This document shows positions 15,472-23,727 of a stretch of 40,511 nucleotides of DNA, piece by piece. Origin of the DNA: Planctomycetota bacterium (lineage in GTDB: Bacteria > Planctomycetota > Planctomycetia > Pirellulales > Pirellulaceae); the NCBI GenBank assembly GCA_029259935.1, contig JAJDEH010000206.1, positions 1-40,511 of the forward strand, read 5' to 3'. Numbering within the stretch: position 1 is the stretch's first letter; each line of letters opens with the position of its first letter. Under the pieces are notes generated by a model that worked only from the letters and a program-made list of their open reading frames with translations, was not told where the DNA came from and searched no databases. Made by a program: the position numbers and the translations under genes.

Positions 15472-17247
15472 ATGACGAAGATCAAGTTGATGGGAGTGCA
15501 TGGGCTGGGTGATCACCGGGATTATCCCTGGAAGGAGGAATGGACGAAGGCGATCCAGGACCGCTTCCCGGGTCAGAACGATGTCGACCTCGAATTTAGC
15601 TTCGCCAGTTACGACGACATCTTCGAGGATATCGACTTATCCGCGTGGCAGACCGCGAAAGCCGTTGGGAAATTGCTTAGTAGCGGCGCGGGCAACCTGT
15701 TCGGTATGCGCCGCCGGGGTTTCTTTGATTCGATCAACCATAAGTTGCGGTGGTATGCCGGCTATGTCGTGGCGTGGGTCGAAAATGAAGAGTTCCAAAA
15801 GCAGACGCGAAAGCGAATCCTAGACAGACTTCGCGAAGAGAAGCCCGATGTGCTGATGGCGCACAGTCTCGGGTCCTTGGTGACTTACAACGCCCTCAGC
15901 CATCCGGATGCGCGGCGCGGCGGCAGACGGGGCCTCTCGAAAACCATCAAGGAGATGACCTACGTCACGCTCGGCGCTCAAATCGGCAATCCCTTTGTCG
16001 TTCGCAACCTGACGCCGGGACGGATTCAGCCGTTGGACGTCAAGAAATGGTTTCACCTGTACAACGAAGAGGACGACGTGTTTACCAGCCCCATCCGCCT
16101 GTGGGATGCGGACAATTTCAAACAAGTCGAAACCTACTTCGACGTAGGCGGTTGGGCCGACCACGATGCTTGCGAGTATCTAAAACATGCCGCCACGGTG
16201 AGCCAGGTCTGGAAGCCGCTTGCCAGAGCGGGGCGCGCTCCCAGCACGGAGACAAGAGCACTCGCGCGTTCGCTGGCGGCACCATCGACAAAACGCCAGC
16301 CGCGCAGGCGAGCCGTATTGATTGGCATCAATGATTATCCGGATCCGGAAGCGCGGCTGAGCGGCTGCGTGAACGATGTCTTCCTGATGAGTTCGCTGTT
16401 GCAAGAGTGCGGCTTCCCGTCCGAGCAGATTCGCATTTGTCTCGACGACCGGGCGACGGCGGCCGGGATTCAACAGCGGCTAGCCTGGCTGCTTGAAGAT
16501 CCCCAACCGCAAGACGAACTGGTGTTTTACTTCAGCGGCCATGGCGCTCAGTTGCCGACCTATGGAGACGGCGATCTGGTCGACCGCATGGATGAGACGT
16601 TAGTTCCTCATGACTTTGACTGGTCTCCGGAAACTTGCGTTACCGACGACCAGATCTTTGAACTCTACAGCCCGCTTCCCTACGACACCCGTTTTGTCAT
16701 GGTCTTCGATTGCTGCCACTCGGGAGGCATTCACCGGTCGGGTAGCCGCAAGGCACGGGGCATCAACCCGCCGGACGATATTCGCCATCGATCCCTGCGC
16801 TGGAGTGCCGAGCACGGAATGTGGGTGCCCCGCGATTTGCAGCCAATCAACGCCCGCTTTTCGAGTGATGAAGAGACGTGTCAACAATACTGTGGTACGG
16901 ATGGCGTGACTTATCGGCTGGGCCGGGCCATGACCTTGCGCCCATCATCCGAGGCCGACTATAAGAAGTTGACGCGCGGTCGCAAGGGTCCCGTGGGGCC
17001 CTACCTGCCCATCATTCTGCAAGCCTGCCAGGAAGACCAATATGCGTATGAATATCGGCACGGCGTTACCAGCTATGGCGCGTTTACTTATTCGCTCGCG
17101 AATGTTCTCCGCGCGCGCAAGTCCATCTCTTTCACTAAGCTTGTCGACTCCGTCACCACTCGTCTCGACGAACTCGCCTACGACCAACGACCTCAGATCC
17201 TAGGCCCTGTCGCTCTGTTGAAAAAGAAAGTCCCTTGGAAGCCGTAG
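15472..17247 (+). CDS. Alpha/beta-hydrolase fused to a caspase-like (peptidase C14) domain
   Basis: A 591-residue protein with two enzyme domains. Residues 1 to about 250 form an alpha/beta-hydrolase: an early oxyanion-type GVHGLGDH segment and the nucleophile elbow MAHSLGSL with S132 (an AxSxG form, as in some lipases). After a basic linker, residues about 280-591 form a caspase/metacaspase domain: RAVLIGINDYPDPEARLSGCVND, then YFSGHGAQ with catalytic H357, then VFDCCHSGG with catalytic C415. Metacaspase-type proteases cut after Arg or Lys. The ATG at 15472 has GAGGG 7 nt upstream; the GTG at 15439 was rejected. It diverges from the TIR-like gene and converges with the DUF2314-ankyrin gene (38 bp apart). 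It is plausibly an effector activated by a sensor. Confidence 0.9.
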   Translation: MTKIKLMGVHGLGDHRDYPWKEEWTKAIQDRFPGQNDVDLEFSFASYDDIFEDIDLSAWQTAKAVGKLLSSGAGNLFGMRRRGFFDSINHKLRWYAGYVVAWVENEEFQKQTRKRILDRLREEKPDVLMAHSLGSLVTYNALSHPDARRGGRRGLSKTIKEMTYVTLGAQIGNPFVVRNLTPGRIQPLDVKKWFHLYNEEDDVFTSPIRLWDADNFKQVETYFDVGGWADHDACEYLKHAATVSQVWKPLARAGRAPSTETRALARSLAAPSTKRQPRRRAVLIGINDYPDPEARLSGCVNDVFLMSSLLQECGFPSEQIRICLDDRATAAGIQQRLAWLLEDPQPQDELVFYFSGHGAQLPTYGDGDLVDRMDETLVPHDFDWSPETCVTDDQIFELYSPLPYDTRFVMVFDCCHSGGIHRSGSRKARGINPPDDIRHRSLRWSAEHGMWVPRDLQPINARFSSDEETCQQYCGTDGVTYRLGRAMTLRPSSEADYKKLTRGRKGPVGPYLPIILQACQEDQYAYEYRHGVTSYGAFTYSLANVLRARKSISFTKLVDSVTTRLDELAYDQRPQILGPVALLKKKVPWKP

Positions 17248-17285
17248 GGTGGACGCTCGCCTTGTGGGCACGCGCGGTCCAGCCA

Positions 17286-18071
17286 TCAGGACCGCGCCCC
17301 GTTGGCGGCAAGTAGTTCGGCCACTTGGGTCCATCCCAGGGAATTGGCCAATTGCAGCGGCGTCATTCCGTGGCTCGTGACCGCGTTGGGATCGGCACCA
17401 TGTTTTAGCAGCACGGCCACGCTCGTTGTACTGCCGGCCAGAGCCAACTGATGAAGAAATGTCCATCCGTTGTCATCTCTTTGGTGGACGTTGCCGGGAT
17501 CTTCGTTCAAATGTTCGGCTAACGACTGGCCCATGTTGACGGCCATCGGATGGTCGAAATTCAGGCTGGCATCGCCGTCGGGGACAACTTGGACTGCCCG
17601 TGGATCACCGAATTCCAATCCCCAAGCCTCGTCGTGCGCCGCCCGCTCGGCGGGGTCCATTCGCGACCGCATCAAGTTGACGGTAAACGCCCCGTAGACG
17701 CGTCCTTGAATCGCATACATCCAGTCGCTGATTCCCCCAACCTGCATCCGGACTTCATCGCCTTCCGCGACGGACGTAATCCACTGGGGAGAATTGATCA
17801 GTGTCCCCGTGATGGCCTTTCCATCAAAGACCACATCGCTAATCCACATTTGTTCCGCTTGCGGACCGCCTGCTTCACTTTGAGCACCATCTTGATCGAA
17901 GAAAGCCGCCTTTACGCAAGCCACGTCCAGACCGGGAATGATGCGCCGCTGCTCCCATGCCAACTCACGCCAGAAATACCGAAACGTCTTGCGAGCCTGC
18001 TCGTAGGCCTGCTGCATTTCGGGATCTTCGTCGTCGAAAAAGAAAACGGGCGCGGGTTCTGAATCGCTCAT
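17286..18071 (-). CDS. DUF2314 domain protein with ankyrin repeats
   Basis: A 261-residue soluble protein. Residues about 15-150 resemble DUF2314: an acidic start, FRYFWRELAWEQRRIIPGLD, VKAAFFD, MWISDVVFDGKAITGTLINSP and GDEVRMQVGGISDWMYAIQGRV. Residues about 195-261 carry two ankyrin repeats (GWTFLHQLALAGSTTSVAVLL, truncated here, and GMTPLQLANSLGWTQVAEL), a protein-binding module. The fusion suggests that DUF2314, whose function is unknown, is brought to a protein partner. The start ATG at 18071 has no obvious ribosome-binding site. It lies convergent to the hydrolase-caspase gene and just downstream, on the same strand, of the CobN-TolQ-DUF2149 operon, with a 138-bp gap. Confidence 0.85.
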   Translation of the reverse strand: MSDSEPAPVFFFDDEDPEMQQAYEQARKTFRYFWRELAWEQRRIIPGLDVACVKAAFFDQDGAQSEAGGPQAEQMWISDVVFDGKAITGTLINSPQWITSVAEGDEVRMQVGGISDWMYAIQGRVYGAFTVNLMRSRMDPAERAAHDEAWGLEFGDPRAVQVVPDGDASLNFDHPMAVNMGQSLAEHLNEDPGNVHQRDDNGWTFLHQLALAGSTTSVAVLLKHGADPNAVTSHGMTPLQLANSLGWTQVAELLAANGARS

Positions 18072-18209
18072 GGACGAACATCATACCGTGGCGCGGCGGC
18101 TGTCCGCAAGATTGTGTTCCACGGACGCCGTTCTGGCCGGTGCTGTCCCGCCGCATCGGTTGACGGTGTTGTGTCAACGCGCGAATTCATTTGACCGCAC
18201 GAGAAGGGG

Positions 18210-18581
18210 TTACTGCCCCACTTCATCGTCCGTCGCCGCCGAAGTTGTTGAAGGTTGGCTCTTGATGAGAAAGAACTTTCCCGTCTCTGGATCTTGGAAG
18301 ACTTGTCCCATTGGTTTTAATCCCGTCCCGGAACCGGCTAGGCTCTTGGGCAGCTTGGGAAGTTCACGGCCTCGTTCCACGGACTGCAGTACGGGGGAAC
18401 CGTCGGGTGAGTTGGTGTTCCAGGCCGGCACCGCCGGAGTTGTGGAGAGCAGCGCGGCGATGAGCCCGCATGCGAAGACAAGAAAGACATCGATGAGGCT
18501 TCCGAATTGCTCCATCGGGTTGACGTCGTCGGTCGCTTCGAACCGCGCCCGGTTCCAAGAGTGCACCCGCCTGGCAGTCAT
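18210..18581 (-). CDS. DUF2149-like small membrane protein
   Basis: A 123-residue protein with one hydrophobic helix at about residues 23-47 (NPMEQFGSLIDVFLVFACGLIAALL), followed by a hydrophilic periplasmic tail ending in a FQDPETGKFFLI segment. The NP...N/S-L-D-VFLVF pattern resembles DUF2149, a family that accompanies MotA/TolQ/ExbB and CobN-type genes. By analogy it would be the ExbD-like partner: one helix with a conserved Asp (D33 here) and a periplasmic domain that conveys force from proton flow. It is the last gene of the operon, and its start overlaps the TolQ-type stop by 4 bp (ATGA), which indicates translational coupling. Confidence 0.75.
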   Translation of the reverse strand: MTARRVHSWNRARFEATDDVNPMEQFGSLIDVFLVFACGLIAALLSTTPAVPAWNTNSPDGSPVLQSVERGRELPKLPKSLAGSGTGLKPMGQVFQDPETGKFFLIKSQPSTTSAATDDEVGQ

Positions 18582-19018
18582 GAATTCCCTTCCACGGCGG
18601 CAAGAACCTTATCGTACCAACGACGCCGAAGCCGCCCCAGCACGAAACCTATGATGCCAATCAACAAACCGAGTACGGTCGTATCGAATGCCGTCGTCAC
18701 TGCTTGTGCCAACTGCGACACATCGCCCATGCTCAGCGCCGCCAATCCTGGACCGAGTGGAATTAGAGTGCCCATCAACCCCAGCATGGGGCCAACGCGA
18801 GCGAAGAAGTCCGCTCGCTCTACCCGGCGCCGTCCCAGTTCGATCACTTCCTCTTCGGAAGCGTTCAGCTGAAGCCGGGGCAAACCGAAAAATCGCTCGC
18901 CGATCGACAGCCCGATCTCGTACAAACAAAAGCCGATGATTCCCAACAGCAGAATCATCACCGGCGATTCCAAGCCGCGAACCAACTCGTGCATCAATTG
19001 GAAAATTTGTTCTTTCAT
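18578..19018 (-). CDS. MotA/TolQ/ExbB-type proton channel protein (short form)
   Basis: A 146-residue protein with three hydrophobic segments: about 18-37, then the family signature region GPMLGLMGTLIPLGPGLAAL at about 79-98, and TTVLGLLIGIIGFVLG at about 112-127. It is shorter than typical ExbB or TolQ (about 220-240). The family forms the pentameric proton channel that powers ExbB/ExbD, TolQ/TolR and flagellar motors. Its start overlaps the CobN-like stop by 4 bp and its stop overlaps the DUF2149-like start by 4 bp, so the three proteins are probably made together. The likely role is to energise the envelope chelatase or an associated uptake step. Confidence 0.88.
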   Translation of the reverse strand: MKEQIFQLMHELVRGLESPVMILLLGIIGFCLYEIGLSIGERFFGLPRLQLNASEEEVIELGRRRVERADFFARVGPMLGLMGTLIPLGPGLAALSMGDVSQLAQAVTTAFDTTVLGLLIGIIGFVLGRLRRRWYDKVLAAVEGNS

Positions 19019-22000
19019 GAATGACGTCTTCTGGCTCCTTGAAGGACACCCGCGCCTAGTAGAAGGAGGCCCATCACGATCAGGCCCCAGAGAAGATAAT
19101 TCTTCGGGCTTCCACCGGCCGGCGAGTCGCTCTCCGCGGCTTCCGCGACTTCTGAATTCGACGGTGATGTCGCGGCGACGACGGGAACGGATTCGGTGGC
19201 GGCATGGAGTTCGACCGCGCTGATCAATACATCCTCGGTTCGCGAAGGCAACAGCTTGGCGTCGGCCAGCACTTTTTCATATTCCGTCCTCAACTCTTCG
19301 TCGAGCCTCTGGCTGATCCACGGATGCATTGGATGGGTGGGGCTCGTATGCCCGCTTCCCGGAAGACCGTGAACTGTCACCAGGGTGGCAAATTCTTCAG
19401 CGAGCGCCTTGAGCGTTTCTTCATCCGCGTTCCAAAATTCCTTATACGCGGCGACCAAAAAAACGGCCAGAATATTCGCCTTGACGTGTACGTTGGGTCC
19501 TTCGTTGAAAAATTGCCGTAGCCCAAGTTCGTGTCGGTCGTCCAAATAAACTGCTTTGACGTCATCCCAAACGTGTGACTTGATGATTTCCGGATTGGTG
19601 ACTTGCCAGCCCCACAGGTGCTCAATGAACTGGCTGCCCATCGTGCGCGCGCCGGCGTAATCGTGCTTCATAAGCGGCTTGATCCAATGTGGATTGAGGA
19701 AAGTCCCACGCAACTCCTGCGAAAGCACCTGGTTCAGTGGTTTGACCTCGGCCTGGCCGGCATGAGCGTGCATCGCGATGCGGTTCAGGGGCACATCGCC
19801 CGAAAGATGCTCAACGGCCAGACTCAGGCCACCCAAATAGTCAAATCCATCGTTGTTGTCGAGCAGGCCGTATAGATGGCTGGAACGTCCATGATAGGTA
19901 TTTTTCACATCGGCCAAAGCGGCTTGGAAGGACGCTTCGGCGGGAATGCCTTGCATCTGCCGGCCATATCCATGTCCCAAGCGCTTCAAGTAGGCCTCGG
20001 CCAACTCGGCTCGCCTATCCCAGGATCCCGAGCGTTCCACCAAGCGGTTGATGCCCGCGCCATACGCGCCCGGCGCATCGCCAAATATGCGCAAGCTCGC
20101 GCGCAGCGCGCGATCCGCCAATTTTTGAGCGTCCTGCTCCGGCGACTGTTCTAGTTCCGACAGCATTTGCCGAACCCAGTTGGCCGCGATGAAGTTGACC
20201 TCCAGCGGTTCGGTCCCGGGTTCCGCATCGGATTCTAGCCGTTTCAGCGCATGCGCCAGAGGCTGCTTCAGCTTTGGGTAAGTCTGGGCGATCGTTTGCT
20301 CGGACCCCTGCAGCGCCAGCAGGACGCCATCATCAAGAATCTCGATCAGGTTACCGTAGAGATCTCGAAACAGGCCGGACGTAGTGAACACCGTATCAAA
20401 TCGTTTTTCGCCCGGATTCAATTCTATTCGCTGGACACCCGCCACGATTCCTCGGCTATTCCAGACGGGCTCGATTCCCATCATGCGCATACCAAAGGCG
20501 ACCATGACACCTTCGTCGCGAACCACGTCGGACGCCCACAGCACAATGGCTTCTCGCCCCGAGTCGCCGCCACGGCGCGATGCGAGTGCCTGTTCCGCTA
20601 ATTCGCTTCCAAGTTGATAAGCGGTTCTCGTAGGTAACACGGAACCATCCAAGGCATGAAAGTTTCGTCCGGTTGGCAGTGATTCCGGGCTGCGAATGGG
20701 ATCGTTCCCGGGCCCGGGCGAAACAAACCCTCCTTCGAGTGCGTTCAAGAAGCTGTCTCGTTCATTCGTGGGACTGAATTCAAGCTTCATGCGCAGGGAC
20801 TCATCCGGTTGGCCCATCGACTCTAACATCATGTCGACCGCGTCAGCCGACCAAGGTTTGGAAAATACGTGCAAACCGACCGGCATGAAGCTCTCCTGCA
20901 GCTCGGTCAGATAGTGGCCGACTTCGTGTACCAGCAGGTCGTTGTTGATCTGCTCGAACTTCTGCCCGCGAATTTTTAGTTCTTCGGCCATCTCTTGTCG
21001 CAATTCTTCTTCGAGGTGCAGTTCCTTGATCTTCTGTTTCAAGATTTGGGCCGTACGCTCCTCCAGGGTGGTTTGCCCGCTGGCTTCGGCGGACTCGAAA
21101 CTCTCCACAAGTTGCCGAAGCTCGAGCAGTTGGTCGTAGAGCGGAGTGACCCGCAAGGGAGGCGTCAAATGATCCACCATCACCGCCAGTCCTCGACGTT
21201 TGGCTTGAATTCCCTCACCCACGCCATCCACGATATACGGATAAATCTGCGGTGTATCTCCCGCGATTTGAAGTGGGTAGTCTTCTTGCGATAACCCGAC
21301 ATTCCGTCTCGGCAAAAATTCGAACGTCGAATGACGCCCCAGATGGACGACCGCGTCCGCTTGAAAGGCGTGGCGTATCCAAAAGTAAAACGCTAGATAC
21401 TGGTGCGTGGGTGGAAAGACGGTGTTGGCATGCAACAACTCTTCATCGATCTCCCACCCCCGCGGCGGCTGTGGACCAATAAAGACATTTCCGAATTGAA
21501 GTCCCGGCAACAGAATCTGTTCCTTGACGACCATGCTCTTTCCGGGAGCCGGCCCCCAACCTCGCAGCCCTTCAATACCTGTTTCACGCAAGGCCACGAT
21601 CAGGGTTTCGCAACGTTGTATTGAACTCGTGTATTTTTCATGTTGCGAGACCGGATCGAGTTCGCGGATCTGAGTGTATTGACCGATCAACTGCGCGAAA
21701 AGATCGAGCGCCCGCTCTTTCGCCGGGTGCCTGATTCCACCGAGAATCTGCTCAATCTCGCCTTGGTAACGCCCCAGTAGTTTCTCGATGGGCACGGCGT
21801 CGCCCCGCTTGGTCAATTCCAAGAATGCCTGATGCAGAAAACCGAGCGAACCATCTTCAACTTCAGCTTGAAGCGGGAGCGGCAATTCCTTGAACCACGA
21901 TTGATATTGTTGCTGGTTGATACGCGTCACCATCGGGGCCATTTTTCGCAGTTGCTCGCGGTCGTTGGGAAGGTTAACGCCCCGGGCTTGCAATTGCTCC

Positions 22001-23415
22001 AACAGCGCCGCCTGATTCGTCGGTAGCTGTCCAACGACATATCCCTCGGCCTGCAAGTGATGCAGCAACTCCCACAGTGAAGCAACGACGTCAAGATTGT
22101 CGGCTCCAATATTGTGCCGGCCCGGGGGATGGTTGTAATAAACGATCGCCACTTTCTTTTCGGAGTTCGATTTATTCCGCAATTGGCTCCATCGCCGAAG
22201 ACGGTCCGCCAACAAACGAGCCTGCTTTGGTAAGACTTCGTGACTGGCGTATTGCAATCCCGTGGCGGGATGCACTCGTCTTGGCCCAGCGGCAGAGAGA
22301 ACGAGCGGCTGGCTCGCGCCTTCTAGCTCGGGCATCGCGACGCGGTAGTAAACACTCTGAGGAGACAACCCCTGATCGGCAACGCGCCAGGCGGCGGCGG
22401 TCTGCTCTTTTAGACGAATGCCTTTTAGAACTGGGACATTTAATTCCGTCAGTGCCTCTAACGCCTCCGCTCGCGCGGTTCCTCCGCCCAAAACAAAGTC
22501 CTGAAGTACAACCGCCCCGACGCACCGAGCTGGATGAATCACTCGTCGCGCCTGTTGAATCGCCTTCGCCGTCGCGGGCCCCCAATCCGCCAAGACGGTC
22601 GCCGTTCGCAGATTCCTCTCGCGTAGGAGCTGCTCTAATTTCACGAGGATCTCGCGATCCCCCACGCGATCCCCTCGGCTGTGGTCGATAATCAGCACAA
22701 CTCGATCGGTCGCACTGAATTGAAGCTCGGCAGAGGATACGGTGCGTGATTGCTGAAAATATCGAATCGAGTCGCGCAGCGCAGGTGGCTCGACCGCGAT
22801 GGACATTCCTTTCAGCGACAACAGATAGGCAAACAGGTGGGCGACATTCTTCGTGCCCCCATTCGACCAATAACTGCGACTCGTCAACCAAGGCACCATG
22901 CTGGGAAACGTGGCCTTCATCTTTTTCAAGTGTGCGGCTTGCTCGTCCATCGAAGAGTGATTCTTCGTCAATTCTCGATACTGTTCATCGCTGATCGACT
23001 CAAAATAGCTTCCGTCGGGCGATCGGCTGCGTCGCACCAATCTCAGATCGGAACTCATCGCCAGAAAGCGCAAGTCTTCTTTTTGAATCGCATCTAGCAC
23101 CTTCGTAAATCGTGGTACTTGCTCGCCAAATACGCCCGCGCAGAACAAGACGTCGGCCTTGCTCCACAGTTGCTGAATCTCCTGATCGGACATCAGATTC
23201 AACTGCCGTACCGTTCTCAATTGCAACTTTTGCTCGGAGTGTTCCCCCAGAAACAATTCAGCAGCCGCGAGGACTTCCGCCGCCGAATTGTCGGAGACGA
23301 CGCCCACCAAGGTTTCCGCCCGGATTTCCGTGGTGCCGCACAGAGGCGACAACCCGACGAAGATTCCTAGGCAAAATGCGAATCGATTGATCCAAAATGC
23401 TGAGCGGCCGTGCAT
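19015..23415 (-). CDS. Exported, membrane-anchored CobN-type metal chelatase large subunit
   Basis: A 1466-residue protein. The N-terminus is a signal peptide (INRFAFCLGIFVGLSPLCG, cleavage expected near ETLVG). Most of the rest matches the CobN/BchH chelatase family, with NVFIGPQPPRGW, HQYLAFYFW and VVHLGRHSTFEFLPRR (H691 and H695), then GEGIQAKRRGLAVMVDHLTPP. CobN inserts cobalt into a corrin ring together with CobS and CobT in the cytoplasm. This one carries an export signal and a C-terminal transmembrane helix (LLWGLIVMGLLLLGAGVL), so its chelatase domain should face the periplasm. The ATG at 23415 has GAGG 5 nt upstream; a much longer open frame upstream lacks homology. No CobS/CobT or ATPase gene is nearby. 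Confidence 0.9.
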   Translation of the reverse strand: MHGRSAFWINRFAFCLGIFVGLSPLCGTTEIRAETLVGVVSDNSAAEVLAAAELFLGEHSEQKLQLRTVRQLNLMSDQEIQQLWSKADVLFCAGVFGEQVPRFTKVLDAIQKEDLRFLAMSSDLRLVRRSRSPDGSYFESISDEQYRELTKNHSSMDEQAAHLKKMKATFPSMVPWLTSRSYWSNGGTKNVAHLFAYLLSLKGMSIAVEPPALRDSIRYFQQSRTVSSAELQFSATDRVVLIIDHSRGDRVGDREILVKLEQLLRERNLRTATVLADWGPATAKAIQQARRVIHPARCVGAVVLQDFVLGGGTARAEALEALTELNVPVLKGIRLKEQTAAAWRVADQGLSPQSVYYRVAMPELEGASQPLVLSAAGPRRVHPATGLQYASHEVLPKQARLLADRLRRWSQLRNKSNSEKKVAIVYYNHPPGRHNIGADNLDVVASLWELLHHLQAEGYVVGQLPTNQAALLEQLQARGVNLPNDREQLRKMAPMVTRINQQQYQSWFKELPLPLQAEVEDGSLGFLHQAFLELTKRGDAVPIEKLLGRYQGEIEQILGGIRHPAKERALDLFAQLIGQYTQIRELDPVSQHEKYTSSIQRCETLIVALRETGIEGLRGWGPAPGKSMVVKEQILLPGLQFGNVFIGPQPPRGWEIDEELLHANTVFPPTHQYLAFYFWIRHAFQADAVVHLGRHSTFEFLPRRNVGLSQEDYPLQIAGDTPQIYPYIVDGVGEGIQAKRRGLAVMVDHLTPPLRVTPLYDQLLELRQLVESFESAEASGQTTLEERTAQILKQKIKELHLEEELRQEMAEELKIRGQKFEQINNDLLVHEVGHYLTELQESFMPVGLHVFSKPWSADAVDMMLESMGQPDESLRMKLEFSPTNERDSFLNALEGGFVSPGPGNDPIRSPESLPTGRNFHALDGSVLPTRTAYQLGSELAEQALASRRGGDSGREAIVLWASDVVRDEGVMVAFGMRMMGIEPVWNSRGIVAGVQRIELNPGEKRFDTVFTTSGLFRDLYGNLIEILDDGVLLALQGSEQTIAQTYPKLKQPLAHALKRLESDAEPGTEPLEVNFIAANWVRQMLSELEQSPEQDAQKLADRALRASLRIFGDAPGAYGAGINRLVERSGSWDRRAELAEAYLKRLGHGYGRQMQGIPAEASFQAALADVKNTYHGRSSHLYGLLDNNDGFDYLGGLSLAVEHLSGDVPLNRIAMHAHAGQAEVKPLNQVLSQELRGTFLNPHWIKPLMKHDYAGARTMGSQFIEHLWGWQVTNPEIIKSHVWDDVKAVYLDDRHELGLRQFFNEGPNVHVKANILAVFLVAAYKEFWNADEETLKALAEEFATLVTVHGLPGSGHTSPTHPMHPWISQRLDEELRTEYEKVLADAKLLPSRTEDVLISAVELHAATESVPVVAATSPSNSEVAEAAESDSPAGGSPKNYLLWGLIVMGLLLLGAGVLQGARRRHS

Positions 23416-23727
23416 GAACACCTCGGCGAAAGAGTGATGATTAAGGTGGCGGAGGCTGTAAAGTTTGCTAGAGCCCCCCCAAATGAACGGGCAGTCTAAC
23501 ACTTCGTTCCGCCGCAACCTAGAACCCATCCCAGCCGTTGTACGAGTACTAGCAACGATCCGGCCCAAGGCGTCGAACCTTGCCCACTTAAAGTGGCATC
23601 TCGATGCGAGCGACAACACACGGGAACGCCAAGGAGTGGTTCGTTCGCTCGCAACCGCGTCACGCCACTGGTAGAATAACGGTTTCAGCTTCATCAACCG
23701 GTTGCGAAGTTGCATGCGAAGGGAAGC
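23416..23727. other. Divergent promoter region between the CobN-like operon and the kinase gene
   Basis: A 312-bp spacer that should hold both promoters. The minus-strand frame of the CobN-like gene is open across it, but the encoded residues are basic and without homology. A small hairpin (GCCCACTT/AAGTGGC) lies near 23582-23598. I looked for the cobalamin riboswitch B12 box on the minus strand and did not find it. No other regulatory motif was recognised. Confidence 0.5.

Noticed and set aside
18159..18178. GTTGAC/GTCAAC hairpin downstream of the DUF2149-like gene as a terminator
   Set aside because: The stem is 6 bp with an 8-nt loop and no T-tract on either strand; too weak to call.
23416..23727. 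Cobalamin riboswitch before the CobN-like operon
   Set aside because: I looked for the conserved B12-box sequence and surrounding stems on the minus strand and found only a simple GCCACTT hairpin.
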